This document shows, one piece after another, positions 1-13,417 of a stretch of 39,458 bases of DNA. The notes below the pieces were generated by a model. That model was not told the origin of the DNA. It did not search any database and saw only the letters and a program-made list of their open reading frames with translations. The number at the start of each line of letters is the position of its first letter. Position 1 is the first letter of the stretch. The translations under genes were made by a program, and so were the position numbers. The stretch is from Mycoplasma sp. CSL7503-lung (GTDB lineage: Bacteria; Bacillota_I; Bacilli_A; Mycoplasmatales; Metamycoplasmataceae), in assembly GCF_025515455.1 (NCBI RefSeq), contig NZ_JAOPHP010000006.1, forward strand, positions 1 to 39,458. The letters are read 5' to 3'.

Positions 1-76
1 ATGCTGTTTTAAAATCGGTTTGATCAATAATTTTGCAATATTTAACTTTTTGTTCAAATGTAAAATGTTTGGACAT
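1..76 (-). CDS. IS transposase N-terminus (left IS copy, cut by window edge)
   Basis: Only the first 25 codons are inside the window; the gene runs off the left edge. The protein starts MSKHFTFEQKVKYCKI, a basic stretch like the helix-turn-helix start of IS3/IS150-type OrfA proteins. The family call is tentative because neither the DDE domain nor the far IS end is visible. The right edge of the window encodes the identical N-terminus on the other strand. An AGGAG ribosome site lies 10 nt before ATG, inside a hairpin. Confidence 0.7.
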   Translation of the reverse strand, partial: MSKHFTFEQKVKYCKIIDQTDFKTA

Positions 77-127
77 AAAAATAACACTCCTTTATTTTGG
101 AGTGTCAAATTTTTTTCACCTAACTTA
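3..127 (-). mobile_element. End of insertion sequence, left copy
   Basis: These 125 bases are an exact reverse complement of 39334-39458. They hold the IS terminus, a hairpin (84-105) and the start of the transposase. The element reads outward to the left. Target duplications cannot be judged because only one end of each copy is present. Confidence 0.85.
84..105 (-). promoter_or_regulatory. Hairpin that buries the transposase Shine-Dalgarno (left copy)
   Basis: On the minus strand ACACTCC pairs with GGAGTGT around an 8-nt loop. The GGAG of the transposase ribosome site lies in the 3' arm, so read-through RNA entering the element would fold with the ribosome site paired. The same structure is at 39356-39377. 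Confidence 0.5.
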
Positions 128-195
128 AGCACAATAAGTGTTTCGTTTTATATTTTATTTTAGGTATAAAAATGTTTATCTATAGTGCTTTTAGG

Positions 196-909
196 TTAAA
201 AAATTATTTTAACAAATCTATTTTTATTACTTAAATCTTTAGTTATTTCTAATAGTTTGAATTTGTTTTTAATTGAATTTCAATATTCGGTATGTAATGG
301 ATTTATTTCAAAAAGTAAAACTCCGTTTTTATTAAGATACTTTGGTGCAAGTTCGATAATTTTTTTATAAAAGAATAAACCATTATCTTCAGCGAATAAA
401 GCATTATGTGGTTCAAAATCTAAAACAGAGATATTTAATTTTTCATCTTTTCCTATATAGGGAGGATTAGAAACGATTATATCAAATTTACCTCTTATAT
501 TTTCAAATAGGTCTGATTGTAAAATATTAACCTTTAAATTATTGATATTACTATTTAGTTCTTGTGATTTGATTGCTTCATCCGATATATCCGAAAGCGT
601 AACAGATATATCTTTATATTTATTTTTAATCGCCAAACCTATAAATCCAGAACCTGAACAAAGATCTAATACTGATTTGAATCCATTTTGTTTTATTTCT
701 TGGAACGCTAAATAAATTAATTCTTCTGTTTCATATCTAGGAATTAAAACATTATGTCTAATATCTATTTTAATATCTGCCATTTCAATATAACCCATTA
801 TTTTTTGTACAGGCATGCCAATATTTAATTGTTCTAATTCAAAAGAAGATATTTCCTCTTTAAGTCCATATCTTCTTTTTTCTAGTAGTAAATCTTCTTT
901 GGAAGGCAT
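196..909 (-). CDS. prmC: Peptide chain release factor methyltransferase PrmC (HemK)
   Basis: 237 aa. PrmC methylates the GGQ glutamine of release factors with S-adenosylmethionine. Seen: a SAM-binding loop DLCSGSGFIG and the catalytic substrate motif NPPY at residues 148-151. The 3' end requires reading one UGA as Trp (HTEYW); the protein then ends NRFVKIIF, a typical PrmC terminus, at TAA 196-198. The start ATG overlaps the prfA stop by one base (TAATG), so it is translationally coupled to its own substrate gene. It is the last gene before the left IS end, and about 70 bases separate its stop from the IS. Confidence 0.95.
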
Positions 910-1988
910 TAAATACCAGCTTCTTTTATTTTTTCGTTTTGTTCTTCAGTTAAAAGAGCGTCAATTATTGAGTTAAGTTTCCCCTCCATAACGGAATTTA
1001 GAGAAGTTGAATATCCAATTCTATGATCAGTTACCCGATCTTGTGGATAATTGTAAGTTCTAATTTTTTCTGATCTAGCACCTGAACCAGCTAATTTACG
1101 ATATCCTGATTCTTCTTCTTGTTTCTTTTTAAGTTCTAAATCATATAATTTAGATTTTAAAATACGCATCGCGATTTCTTTGTTTTGAATTTGACTTTTA
1201 CCTTCTTGACAAGATACTATTATACCGCTTGCAAAGTGTGTAATTCTAACTGCTGAATCGGTTGTGTTAACAGATTGTCCACCGTTACCGCTTGAACGGA
1301 ATACATCCACTCTAATATCTTCGGCTCTTACTTCAATTTCAATATCATCATCAATTTCAGGCATAACAGTAACTGTGGAAGTAGATGTATGAACACGACC
1401 TTTTGTTTCTGTTACAGGAACACGTTGAACTCTATGTACACCACTTTCAAATTTTAATTTTGAGTAAGGCTTATCACCTTTAACAGAAAAAGTTACTAAT
1501 GTAAAACCTCCAGCTTCCGCAACTGTAGCATCCAATAATGTTGTTTTCATATTATTTTGAGCACATCATTTTGAATACATTCTATATAAGTCGCCCGCAA
1601 AAATATTAGCTTCGTCACCACCTGCAGCACCACGAATTTCTACGATAACATCTTTATCATCATTTTCATCTTTAGGTAAAATAAGAATTTTAAGTTCTTC
1701 ACTTAATTTTGACATATTTTCTTCTGCTTCAGCAATTTCCATTTTTGCTAATTGAATCATTTGATCATCTTTTTCAATCGAAAGTAATTCCTTAGCTTGT
1801 TTTAATGTTTCCTCGTTGTTTAAGTATTTTTTGAAAGTTTCAACTATATCGTTTATTGAATTAATTTCTTTATTAATTTTGTTATATTTTTTAATATCAG
1901 AAATAACATCAGGGTTTAAAAGTGCTTTTTCTAACTCTTCATGTTTTTCTTTAATTTGCATTAGTGATTTGTACATTGTGTTTTCCAT
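909..1988 (-). CDS. prfA: Peptide chain release factor 1
   Basis: 359 aa, the usual RF1 length. It reads UAA and UAG and triggers peptide release. Seen: the GGQ motif at residues 236-238 in [11 protein letters not shown], and a PVT tripeptide in [13 protein letters not shown] at the RF1 codon-recognition site (PxT). One in-frame UGA (SKWCAQN, near 1560) must be Trp; with the standard code the gene looks split. No RF2 gene is expected in an organism that uses UGA as sense. First gene of a prfA-prmC pair; a TAAAAT-like -10 lies just upstream, so the mRNA may have almost no leader. Confidence 0.97.
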
Positions 1989-2052
1989 AGTATTTTAATT
2001 TTAACACAAAAAGCGCTTTTTTGTTATTAAAACGATTCTATTTAGAATTAAA

Positions 2053-2093
2053 AAATATCAAAACATTTTAAAAACTTTAATGTTTTGATATTT
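2053..2093 (-). terminator. Terminator of the ileS-lspA transcript
   Basis: A 15-bp perfect stem (AAATATCAAAACATT with its complement) closes an 11-nt loop directly after the lspA stop, followed by a U-rich run on the minus strand. Confidence 0.85.
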
Positions 2094-2096
2094 AAA

Positions 2097-2729
2097 TTAT
2101 TTAATGATTAATTTTTGGTTTTTGTTATTCTTTTCATTTTTATGTTCCAAGAAATTAATGAATAAAGAGTATATTATTGTTGAAACAATTCCAATAAAAA
2201 TACATAAATCAGCAAAATTGAATGTTCCACGACTTTGTGCAAAAGGTGTATAAAATACGTCTTTTACATATCCGTTGAATATAAATCTATCCATTGCATT
2301 TCCCATATCTCCGGCTAAAACCAAACCTAATAAGAAAGCTAAAACAAATCTTTGCTTTTGCCAAAAAAGAACAGATATTAAAACGAATATTGCAACTGCT
2401 ATACCGATAAATTGTATTATAAAGGTATTTCTTGTAGTTAAAAATGTTACTCCCCCATGTCAAATACTACGCACACCAATAATTTTGTAATCTAATCACT
2501 GTTCTGGGGTTTGGTATATTTTTTCGGGAAGAAAATAATTGTTTCCGTCTGTTATTAAACCTTCATTATTTAGTGTAAAAATATCACCGTGCTTAAATAA
2601 TAAATTTTTTGTTAGTTGATCTATAGAAAAGAAAATAATAAATGCTACAAATATAACTATATAACTAGCTAAAATTCTTTTTTTGTTTTGTGAAATTTTT
2701 TGTAGCGAATTTTTAATCTTCAAGTTCAT
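2097..2729 (-). CDS. lspA: Lipoprotein signal peptidase
   Basis: 210 aa, polytopic. LspA is the aspartyl protease that removes signal peptides from diacylglyceryl-modified prolipoproteins. Seen: four hydrophobic segments and the two conserved catalytic-Asp blocks GNAMDRF and FNFADLCIF near the C-terminus. It carries a hydrophilic N-terminus and a loop of about 40 residues after the first membrane segment, so it is longer than the common 150-170 aa. Two UGA codons read as Trp. The start overlaps the 3' end of ileS by 17 nt. Its substrates here would include the amylase (22965) and the binding lipoprotein (25583). Confidence 0.93.
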
Positions 2730-5418
2730 CTAAAGGAAAGTCCTTTACGATATCAGAACAACTTAAACAAATGCTATTACTTTTATCGAAATCATTTTCC
2801 TCAAAGTGGTTTCAACATCTTTCGCATTTTAAAGATTCGAATGTTACTATTTGTGTTTCTTTTGTATTATCAAAAGTTACTTTACCAACCATTAATAATG
2901 TTTTTAAATCTAGTGATTTAATTAAGTCAGAATTAGTGTTTAAAATTAAATGTGCTTCATTTGAACGTTTAATTAAACCGCTTTTAATTTCTTTTTCTAT
3001 TAGGACATTAACTTCATCACGTAGTTTGAAGAATTCTTGATATTTTTCTAAAATATCATTATCGTATCTAAAATAATTATTATTCATGTATTCTGAAAGC
3101 ATTAATAAACTTGATTTATTTTTATTATTAAAGAACGAAAAAGCTTCTTCTGCTGTAGTTGGTAAAATAGGAGCAATTATGTGTATTAAGAATTCAGTTA
3201 TTTCATAAAGGTTTGTTAAAACCATAATTCTTTCTGGATTATCAATTTTTTGAACATATAAAATATCTTTTGTTATTGTTAAGTAAAAACTAGAAAGATC
3301 TACTATATAATTGTTTAATATTTTAATAACGTTGATAAATTTATATTCGTCATAAGCTTTAAAAATAGTTTCTTTAATATTTTCCAATTGATTTTTAATA
3401 TATAAATGAATTCCAGTACGCTCTAGTTTTGAATTATATTCAAAATCGTTTAAGTTACCTAACAAGAATTTAATTGTGTTTCTAATTCTACGGTAAATTT
3501 CGGTATTTTGATCTAATATTTCATCAGAAATTGAAATATCGTTTGAGTATTCTGAGTTAGCAACTCATAATCTTAAAATATCTGCTCCACGTTTTTTAAC
3601 TATATCTAGTGGATTAATAACATTACCCTTAGATTTAGACATTTTTTCACCTTTTTTATCAACAGTGAACCCATGAGAAACAATTTTTTTATAAGGTGCA
3701 AAACCGTTGAATGCTACAGAATTAATGATTGAAGAGTTAAATCAACCACGATATTGGTCTGTACCTTCTAAATATAAATCATAAGGAGGCTTAATTCCGT
3801 TTTCATTATCAATATCTACAGCGATGCTTGAAACACCAGAATCAAATCATACGTCCATGATATCCATTTCACGAGTAAAGCCTTTTCCCCGATATTTTTC
3901 TGGCAATAATTCATCAGTGTCTTTTTCTCATCAAACATCTGTTCCGTATTGGGAAACAAGGTTTATCACATAGTCAAAAATTTCTTCTTCGAATACAGGG
4001 TTTTTATCTTTATCATAAAAGAAAATTAATGGAACACCTCAAGTTCTTTGTCTTGAAATTGTTCAATCACCTCTATTTAAAATCATATTATAAAGTCTTT
4101 TGTGTGCTCATTCTGGATATGTAGTTATGTTATTTTCGATTTCTGAAAGTATTTTGTCTCTTATTTTATCAATCGAAACAAATCATTGTGGTGTTCCACG
4201 ATAAATTATCGGTTTATGTGTTCTTCAATCATGTGGATATGAGTGTTTAAAACGACTAAAATGTAATAAATCAGAACCTAAAAATTGACCAATTAGTTTA
4301 TTTGCATCTTCGTAAAAAATATTATCAAATTGTGTATTTGTATTTTCGATATATCCTTTATCAGAAATATGCATTATCATATTTAAATTGTATTTTTTAC
4401 CAATTAAATAGTCGTCTTCACCAAACATAGGAGCTATATGAACTATACCAGTACCAGATTCAGTTGTTACATGGTGACCTAAAGTTAATGGTGCTTCAAC
4501 TTTTGTTATAGGTGTACTATATGAAATTAAATGATTCTCAATTTCAGAACCAATAAATGTTTCTAAAATTTTATATTCTTCTCAGTTTAATTTCGAAACA
4601 AATTCGTTTAGTAATTCTTTAGCAACAATATAACGTTGGTTTTGATATGATAAAACATTATATTCTATTTTTTCACCTAAAGCCGCACCTGCATTTGCTA
4701 ATAATGTTCATGGTGTTGTTGTTCAAATTATAATTTTATCATTTGGTTCAATTGATTTAAAAGTAGAATTTACAACATTAAAAGCAACATAAATAGAAGG
4801 TGAGACAACATCTTGATATTCAACTTCCGATTCTGCTAAAGCACTTTGTGAACTTGGTGATCAGTAGACAGGTTTAAGACCTTTGTAAATTAAACCATCA
4901 AAAACAAGTTTCTTTAGAACTTCTAATTGTTTAACTTCATATTTTTTATCAAGTGTTATGTATTTTTTATCGTAGTTAGTAAACAATTGAAGCAATTCAA
5001 GTTGTTTTAATTGTTTGTCTACTTGTTTTAAGGCGTATTTAGCAGCTTTTTTTCTAATAATAATAGGGCTTAATTCATCTTTATTTAATTTTGCCTCTGT
5101 CAACATTTTATGTTCTATTGGTAAACCGTGAGTATCTCAACCAAAAACAAATGGAGAGTAAAAACCTCTAAGTGTTTTGTATCTTACTATTATGTCTTTT
5201 AAAATTTTATTTAATGCATGTCCAACATGGATGTCACCGTTTGCGTATGGAGGTCCATCATGTAAAATGAAACGAGGGTTGTTTTTATTTTTTTCTAAAA
5301 CTTTTTTATAAACTTCGCTTGTTGTTCAAAGTTCTCTAAATTTGGATTCTTTTTGAGTTAAATTTGCTCTCATTTCAAAATCAGTTTTAGGCATGTTTAG
5401 TGTTTTTTTATAATTCAT
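2713..5418 (-). CDS. ileS: Isoleucyl-tRNA synthetase
   Basis: 901 aa, full length, class I synthetase charging tRNA-Ile. Seen: signature HVGH at residues 64-67 (HIGH box), KMSKS at 592-596, and a C-terminal zinc-finger pair CERC (865-868) and CLSC (884-887). Many UGA codons encode Trp, which breaks the frame under the standard code. The start [14 protein letters not shown] was chosen because GGAG lies 5 nt upstream. Co-transcribed with lspA by a 17-nt overlap. Transcription appears to begin in the AT-rich gap after the tRNA-array terminator (TATAAT candidates at 5454-5464). Confidence 0.97.
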
Positions 5419-5471
5419 ATTTTCTCCACAAAGATATATTTTAAATATTTTTAATTATATTATAAAATAAA

Positions 5472-5524
5472 AAAATAACTCTATTTTATAAGCTAAAATG
5501 TAGCTTCCAAAATAGAGTTATTTT
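5472..5524 (-). terminator. Terminator of the tRNA array
   Basis: A 16-bp perfect stem (AAAATAACTCTATTTT with its complement) lies just 3' of tRNA-Phe, with a 21-nt loop that can itself pair AGCT/AGCT, followed by a U-rich tract on the minus strand. Confidence 0.85.
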
Positions 5525-5527
5525 GAA

Positions 5528-5603
5528 TGGTGGCCCCGGCAGGAATCGAACCAGCGACACACAGAGCTTCAATCTGTTGCTCTACCAACTGAGCTACAGG
5601 GCC
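5528..5603 (-). tRNA. tRNA-Phe (GAA)
   Basis: 76 nt with encoded CCA. The anticodon loop TTGAAGC reads GAA; acceptor GGCCCTG pairs with CGGGGCC. Last tRNA of the array. Confidence 0.95.
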
Positions 5604-5608
5604 ATAAA

Positions 5609-5685
5609 TGGCGGTCCAGACGGGGATCGAACCCGCGTTCTCCTCCGTGACAGGGAGGCGTATTAAACCACTTTACCACTGGACC
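5609..5685 (-). tRNA. tRNA-Asp (GTC)
   Basis: 77 nt with encoded CCA. Anticodon loop CTGTCAC; acceptor GGTCCAG pairs with CTGGACC. Only five bases separate it from tRNA-Phe. Confidence 0.95.
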
Positions 5686-5688
5686 ATT

Positions 5689-5765
5689 TGGTTGCGGAGA
5701 CAGGACTCGAACCTGTGACCTTCGGGTTATGAGCCCGACGAGCTGCCAAACTGCTCCACTCCGCG
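5689..5765 (-). tRNA. Initiator tRNA-fMet (CAT)
   Basis: 77 nt, CCA encoded. Anticodon loop CTCATAA. The initiator hallmarks are present: an unpaired C1 opposite A72 (CGCGGAG...CTCCGCA) and three G-C pairs at the bottom of the anticodon stem (GGG/CCC). Confidence 0.95.
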
Positions 5766-5792
5766 ATATAAAAATTAATAAACTATAAAAAA

Positions 5793-5885
5793 TGGCGGGT
5801 GATGAGGGATTCGAACCCCCGCGGGCCGTGAAGCCCCTGGCAGTTTTCAAGACTGCTCCCTTCAGCCGGACTTGGGTAATCACCC
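5793..5885 (-). tRNA. tRNA-Ser (TGA)
   Basis: 93 nt with a long class II variable arm and encoded CCA. Anticodon loop CTTGAAA reads TGA. Confidence 0.95.
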
Positions 5886-5892
5886 ATTTTAT

Positions 5893-5968
5893 TGGTGGAC
5901 CTAACAGGACTCGAACCTGTAACCAACCGGTTATGAGCCGGTTGCTCTAACCATTGAGCTATAGGTCC
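5893..5968 (-). tRNA. tRNA-Ile2 (CAT, lysidine-type)
   Basis: 76 nt, CCA encoded. The anticodon is CAT, but the body GGACCTATAGCTCA matches the Bacillus-type Ile2 species, which reads AUA after TilS converts C34 to lysidine. Its place between elongator Met and Ser matches the Ile position in the B. subtilis array. Alternative: a second elongator Met. Confidence 0.8.
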
Positions 5969-5997
5969 AATAAATATAATGGATTTATAGTTATTTT

Positions 5998-6074
5998 TGG
6001 TAGCACCGAAGAGAGTCGAACTCTTGACCTTCCGGGTATGAACCGGATGCTCTAACCAACTGAGCTACAGTGCC
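5998..6074 (-). tRNA. Elongator tRNA-Met (CAT)
   Basis: 77 nt, CCA encoded. Anticodon loop TTCATAC, fully paired acceptor stem with a G-U pair, and GGCACTGTAGCTCAG start, as in elongator Met tRNAs. Confidence 0.9.
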
Positions 6075-6079
6075 ATATA

Positions 6080-6156
6080 TGGTGGAGAGTATGGGATTCG
6101 AACCCACCACCTCCTGCGTGCAAGGCAGGCGCTCTAGCCAAATGAGCTAACCCCCC
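6080..6156 (-). tRNA. tRNA-Ala (TGC)
   Basis: 77 nt, CCA encoded. Anticodon loop CTTGCAC. The acceptor stem GGGGGGT pairs with ACTCTCC through two G-U pairs. Confidence 0.95.
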
Positions 6157-6161
6157 ATAAA

Positions 6162-6238
6162 TGGTGAAGAAGACAGGATTTGAACCTGCGACCACTACAG
6201 CCCAAATGTAGTGCTCTACCAAGCTGAGCTACTTCTCC
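6162..6238 (-). tRNA. tRNA-Pro (TGG)
   Basis: 77 nt, CCA encoded. Anticodon loop TTTGGGC. First tRNA of the array, right behind the promoter. Confidence 0.95.
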
Positions 6239-6260
6239 AACTTATTTTTTAGGCTATAGT

Positions 6261-6288
6261 ATTATACTACAAAAAAAGAATTTGTAAA
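6261..6288 (-). promoter_or_regulatory. Promoter of the tRNA array
   Basis: On the minus strand TTTACA (6283-6288), a 16-nt spacer and TATAAT (6261-6266) sit about 22 nt before tRNA-Pro. It is the best complete -35/-10 pair in the window, as expected for a strong stable-RNA promoter. The rest of 6239-6468 is AT-rich and holds no gene. Confidence 0.75.
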
Positions 6289-6468
6289 AAATTAATTATT
6301 TTTTTCTAGTAAGTATAGTATAACATAATTTTATCTTTTTTTCAAGCTAATTTCTAAAAATATTTAATTGAGCACTATTATTATAATATAAAAAATTAAA
6401 TGGTGATATTTTTTATTAAATATTTTCGATAATTTACCAGAATTTAATTTTTATTTTTAATTTAATAA

Positions 6469-6499
6469 AAAAATCAAGATATCTAGTATCCTGATTTTT
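6469..6499 (-). terminator. Terminator of the pullulanase-pgmB operon
   Basis: A 13-bp stem (AAAAATCAGGATA with one G-U pair on the minus strand) and 5-nt loop directly after the pgmB stop, followed by U-rich sequence. Confidence 0.8.
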
Positions 6500-6503
6500 A
6501 GTT

Positions 6504-7172
6504 TTATTTTAGATTAATAATTGTTTGAAAATCTAATTCTGAAGTTGATTTATAAATTGTGTTAGCTTTTGAAAAGTCTTCAGATGATCCGTGTGTAATG
6601 GCAATAGCATACATGTTTGCGTCTTTAATACCTTGCACACCTGCTGGAGCATCTTCAAATCCAATACATTCATCGACTGATAGATTAACACCTTCGGCTG
6701 CTTGAATAAAGATATCAGGTGCTGGTTTTCCATTTTTAACATCACCAGGATAAACAATAAAATCAAACATTTCTTTAATCCCTAATTTATCTAAAATTGT
6801 AGGTGCGTTATAACTACTTGAAGCAATTGATAATTTAATTCCTGCTTCTTTTGCGTCTGTTAAGAATTTTCCTACTCCTGGTAATAATGAATCTTTGTTA
6901 ATTTCTGTAGATAATAAAACTTTATATAAATCATTTTTTCTTGTTGCAATATCAACCATTTCTGATTCTAATAATACAAGATCAGGTTTTTTCATTTTGA
7001 TAATCGCTTTAAGTGTATCTAATCTAGGTAAACCTCTTAATTTTTCATTGTCATCATTTGTGTAATCGATGTCAAATTCTTTAACTATTTCTCTTCATGC
7101 TTTAAAGTGTAAAACTGCTGTATCAGTAATAACTCCGTCTAAATCGAAAATAAACCCTTTAATTTTAGTCAT
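6504..7172 (-). CDS. pgmB: Beta-phosphoglucomutase
   Basis: 222 aa, HAD superfamily with a cap domain. It converts beta-glucose-1-phosphate, the product of inverting GH65 phosphorylases, to glucose-6-phosphate. Seen: the nucleophile motif FDLDGVITDTAVLHFKAW at the N-terminus (Asp pair DxD), the core GLPRLDTL, a Ser/Lys pair region (SIASSS, NGKPAPDIF) and the acidic GFEDAPAGVQG. The start MTKIKGF overlaps the end of the GH65 gene by 8 nt. Last gene of the operon, followed by a terminator. Pairing with GH65 makes the substrate assignment firm. Confidence 0.93.
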
Positions 7173-9549
7173 TTTTTACCTCGAAGAATGATGGTTTATT
7201 TGTAATGTATTCTTTTTTACCGTGAATATATATCACACCGTCAAATCTTGATGTTCCTATTGTTTTGATACTAAATTGTGTTTTTTCTAGAATAACTTCA
7301 AATAGTGTTCCTTGATATTTAAATCTATATGTTAATCCAGATCATGCTTTAGGTAAAATTGGATCTAAATGTAATTTGTCATCATGTCAATCAAGTCCAC
7401 CGAATCCAAATACTATCATTTGATAGATAGCAGCCAATGAACCCGCATGAATTCCTGCGTTTGAAGTATGCATAGCTGGACCCAAATCGATATTAATTCC
7501 ATATTTAAAAATATCATATGCTTTATCAATTTTTTTAAGTCTTGCTGCTTCAATTGCGTATGTTGCAGGAGATAATGATGAATCGTGTGTTGTAAGTGGT
7601 TCGTAGTAATTAAAGTTTGCTTCACGAACTTCTTTTGAATATAAGTGTGGCAATATGTTTGTTAGTAAAACTACGTCCGCTTGTTTTACTAATTGAGATG
7701 ATAAACGTTTAATACCTTCTGCAGTATTAAATAGTTTTTTACCAGCGTCTCCAAGCATTTGGAATGGTAAAATATCCATTTTAGGTAATTTTAAGAATTG
7801 GTCGTTTTCAGCAATAACTAAATCTTGATTTGGTTTTTGTTGAACTAATTTTTCTGAAACTTCTTTTAATTTTGAAACGTTAATTGCGTATGGTATTTTT
7901 TGTTTAATAGATGCTCATACGTATGGTTTTTTAGCTTTTAAATATTTGATGTATTTTAAAGCTAAATCAATGTTTTGTTTTGCAAACATATTTATATAAG
8001 CATTATTATCTATATTACCTTTATATTCATTAGGTCCCATAACGTCTTTAATTTCATAACTTCCATCAGCTTGAATTTCAGCTCTATTTTGGTAGAAAAT
8101 AGCTGTATCGATTATCATTTCAAATCCCATTTTCTCCATAAATTTTTCATCTTTAGTTACATTATAGTATTGGTTAACGGCGTAAGCAACGTCAGCAGAA
8201 ACGTGAATTTCTTGACGTCTTGAAGCTATAGGGACTTGTTTACCTGTAGCAACGTCTGCTTGACCTCAATATGGACAAACTTCACCTTCTGTTGGTCATG
8301 CCATTTCTCATGGGAATTGTGCACCTAATAAGTTACTTTCTTCTTCACGTTCTTTAATTTCTTTAGCTTTAGCACGTGCCCCTTGAATACCTTTATATCT
8401 ATATGTTAATAAGTTTTTAACAATTTTTGGTTCATTAAATAAGTAAATAGGGTTAATAAAGAATTCTGTATCTCAATATGTATGTCCTTGGTAACCTTCA
8501 CCTGAAAGTCCTTTTGCACCAACATTCATGTTTGTTGAGTGTCTTGGAACAAATCCGTTTAAGTGGAAAATACCAAAATCTAATGCAAGTGAATCGTATT
8601 TACTTTCTTCACTTTGACCTTCAATTTGAACATAAAATTGTTTTCAAACTCTTTCGTCCATTGTATTAATTGATGCCTCTTTTAAGTTATCGTATGTTTG
8701 AGCTAAAAGTTCAGCATGTTTAAGGTTTGCATTTTCTTTAACAATATCATGTTTAAGTAAGAATTTTTTACCATCTACACTTGTGTGAACAGACATAAGT
8801 TTTTCTAAAACGATAATATCACCTGGTTTTGCATCAATGTTAATTTTGAATCCAACATAACGACGTTGCATTTCTACAACATAATCGTCATGTCCACCTT
8901 TTATGTGTTTACCATTAACAAATAATCTAGTGATCATGTTGTGTACAGCGAGTTTCTTAGATAAAGTTGTTTCTTGTTCCATTTGTAATGATTCGGTAGT
9001 AGGTCTTCCTTTTTTACCTTCTCCGAAGTGTTGTGTACCACTATTTGTCACTTGACCATTAATTGCAGGTTTAAGAGTAAGTTTAACAGCATTATTTTCT
9101 GGTGTTTCTAAAACTTTAATTGTAATTTTTTGTCCGTATACGTTTGCATCTGCATTTGAAACAAAACGTTCAAAATTAAATTCAAATTTTCCGCTTCCTC
9201 TTTTTGCAACAACAGTTCTTTTTAAATATCCTTCACGAATGTAAAGTGTTTTTGCGTATTCATCTCTATTTTTAAGATCAAATTGTAAACCATTCATAAA
9301 AATAGGAGTAGTCATTAAATCAGCTAAATTAGCTAATTCTGATACATCATCTTTTGTATCTTTGTTAAACATACCATTAACGAAGAAATCTTCTTTGTTA
9401 TATGAAGCTTTTTCTTCATCAGCACTTCTTATACCCATATAACCGTTACCTAAAGCAAAAATACTTTCTGTTTTAGCGGTTACATTACGATCAAATTTAA
9501 CTTGTGTAACTGTTTTATTTTCTAAATCATATTTTAAAAAGTCTTTCAT
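7165..9549 (-). CDS. GH65 disaccharide phosphorylase (maltose phosphorylase type)
   Basis: 794 aa, typical for GH65 phosphorylases. Expected reaction: alpha-linked glucose disaccharide plus phosphate gives glucose and beta-glucose-1-phosphate. Seen: an N-terminal beta-sandwich with LGNGYMGIR, the catalytic acid Glu508 in DVMGPNEY, KQADVVLL and the phosphate-site block THDSSLSP. UGA occurs as Trp at several sites. Its start lies one base after the stop of the alpha-glucosidase gene, and its end overlaps pgmB. Neighbouring starch-type enzymes favour maltose. Trehalose or kojibiose phosphorylase cannot be excluded, and the nearby regulator (36488) resembles TreR. Confidence 0.88.
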
Positions 9550-9550
9550 T

Positions 9551-13221
<3,671 letters not shown>

Positions 13222-13230
13222 AGTGATAGT

Positions 13231-13236
13231 ATTATA
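13231..13236 (-). promoter_or_regulatory. -10 box of the pullulanase operon
   Basis: TATAAT on the minus strand, 9 nt before the pullulanase ATG. A start site 6-8 nt downstream would give an almost leaderless mRNA. No clear -35 is visible. Confidence 0.5.
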
Positions 13237-13275
13237 TAAAATAAGCGTTTTTAGCATTAAATTTTGTTTAAATTC

Positions 13276-13287
13276 TTGATATATCAA
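13276..13287. promoter_or_regulatory. Operator candidate TTGATATATCAA (pullulanase operon)
   Basis: A perfect 12-bp palindrome 39 bp upstream of the pullulanase -10. The same sequence occurs at 25024-25035 and, with one change, at 22889-22900, each ahead of another sugar-utilisation unit. Confidence 0.6.
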
Positions 13288-13384
13288 CAAAGCAAAAAAT
13301 AGCGTAAAAATAAGTATTTTGTTAGTTAAAATTTGCATTTATTTTATATATATTTTTTAATAAATTTTTATGATTTTGCATATA

Positions 13385-13417
13385 AAAAATGACTAAGCAT
13401 TTGCTAAAGTCATTTTT
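13385..13417 (-). terminator. Terminator of the rpmH-rnpA-yidC transcript
   Basis: AAAAATGACT pairs with AGTCATTTTT (10 bp, 13-nt loop) and overlaps the yidC stop by two bases. A near-identical stem is used at 37201. Confidence 0.75.

Noticed and set aside
909..1988. prfA looking like two genes
   Set aside because: The gap between the pieces is one in-frame UGA (Trp); conserved sequence runs across it.
5569..5883. A 104-codon frame across the tRNA array
   Set aside because: It lies entirely over tRNA-Phe, Asp, fMet and Ser and has no protein-like features.
13222..13338. A longer, hydrophobic N-terminus of pullulanase from ATG at 13338
   Set aside because: TATAAT sits 9 nt before the shorter start and no ribosome site precedes the longer one; kept only as an alternative.
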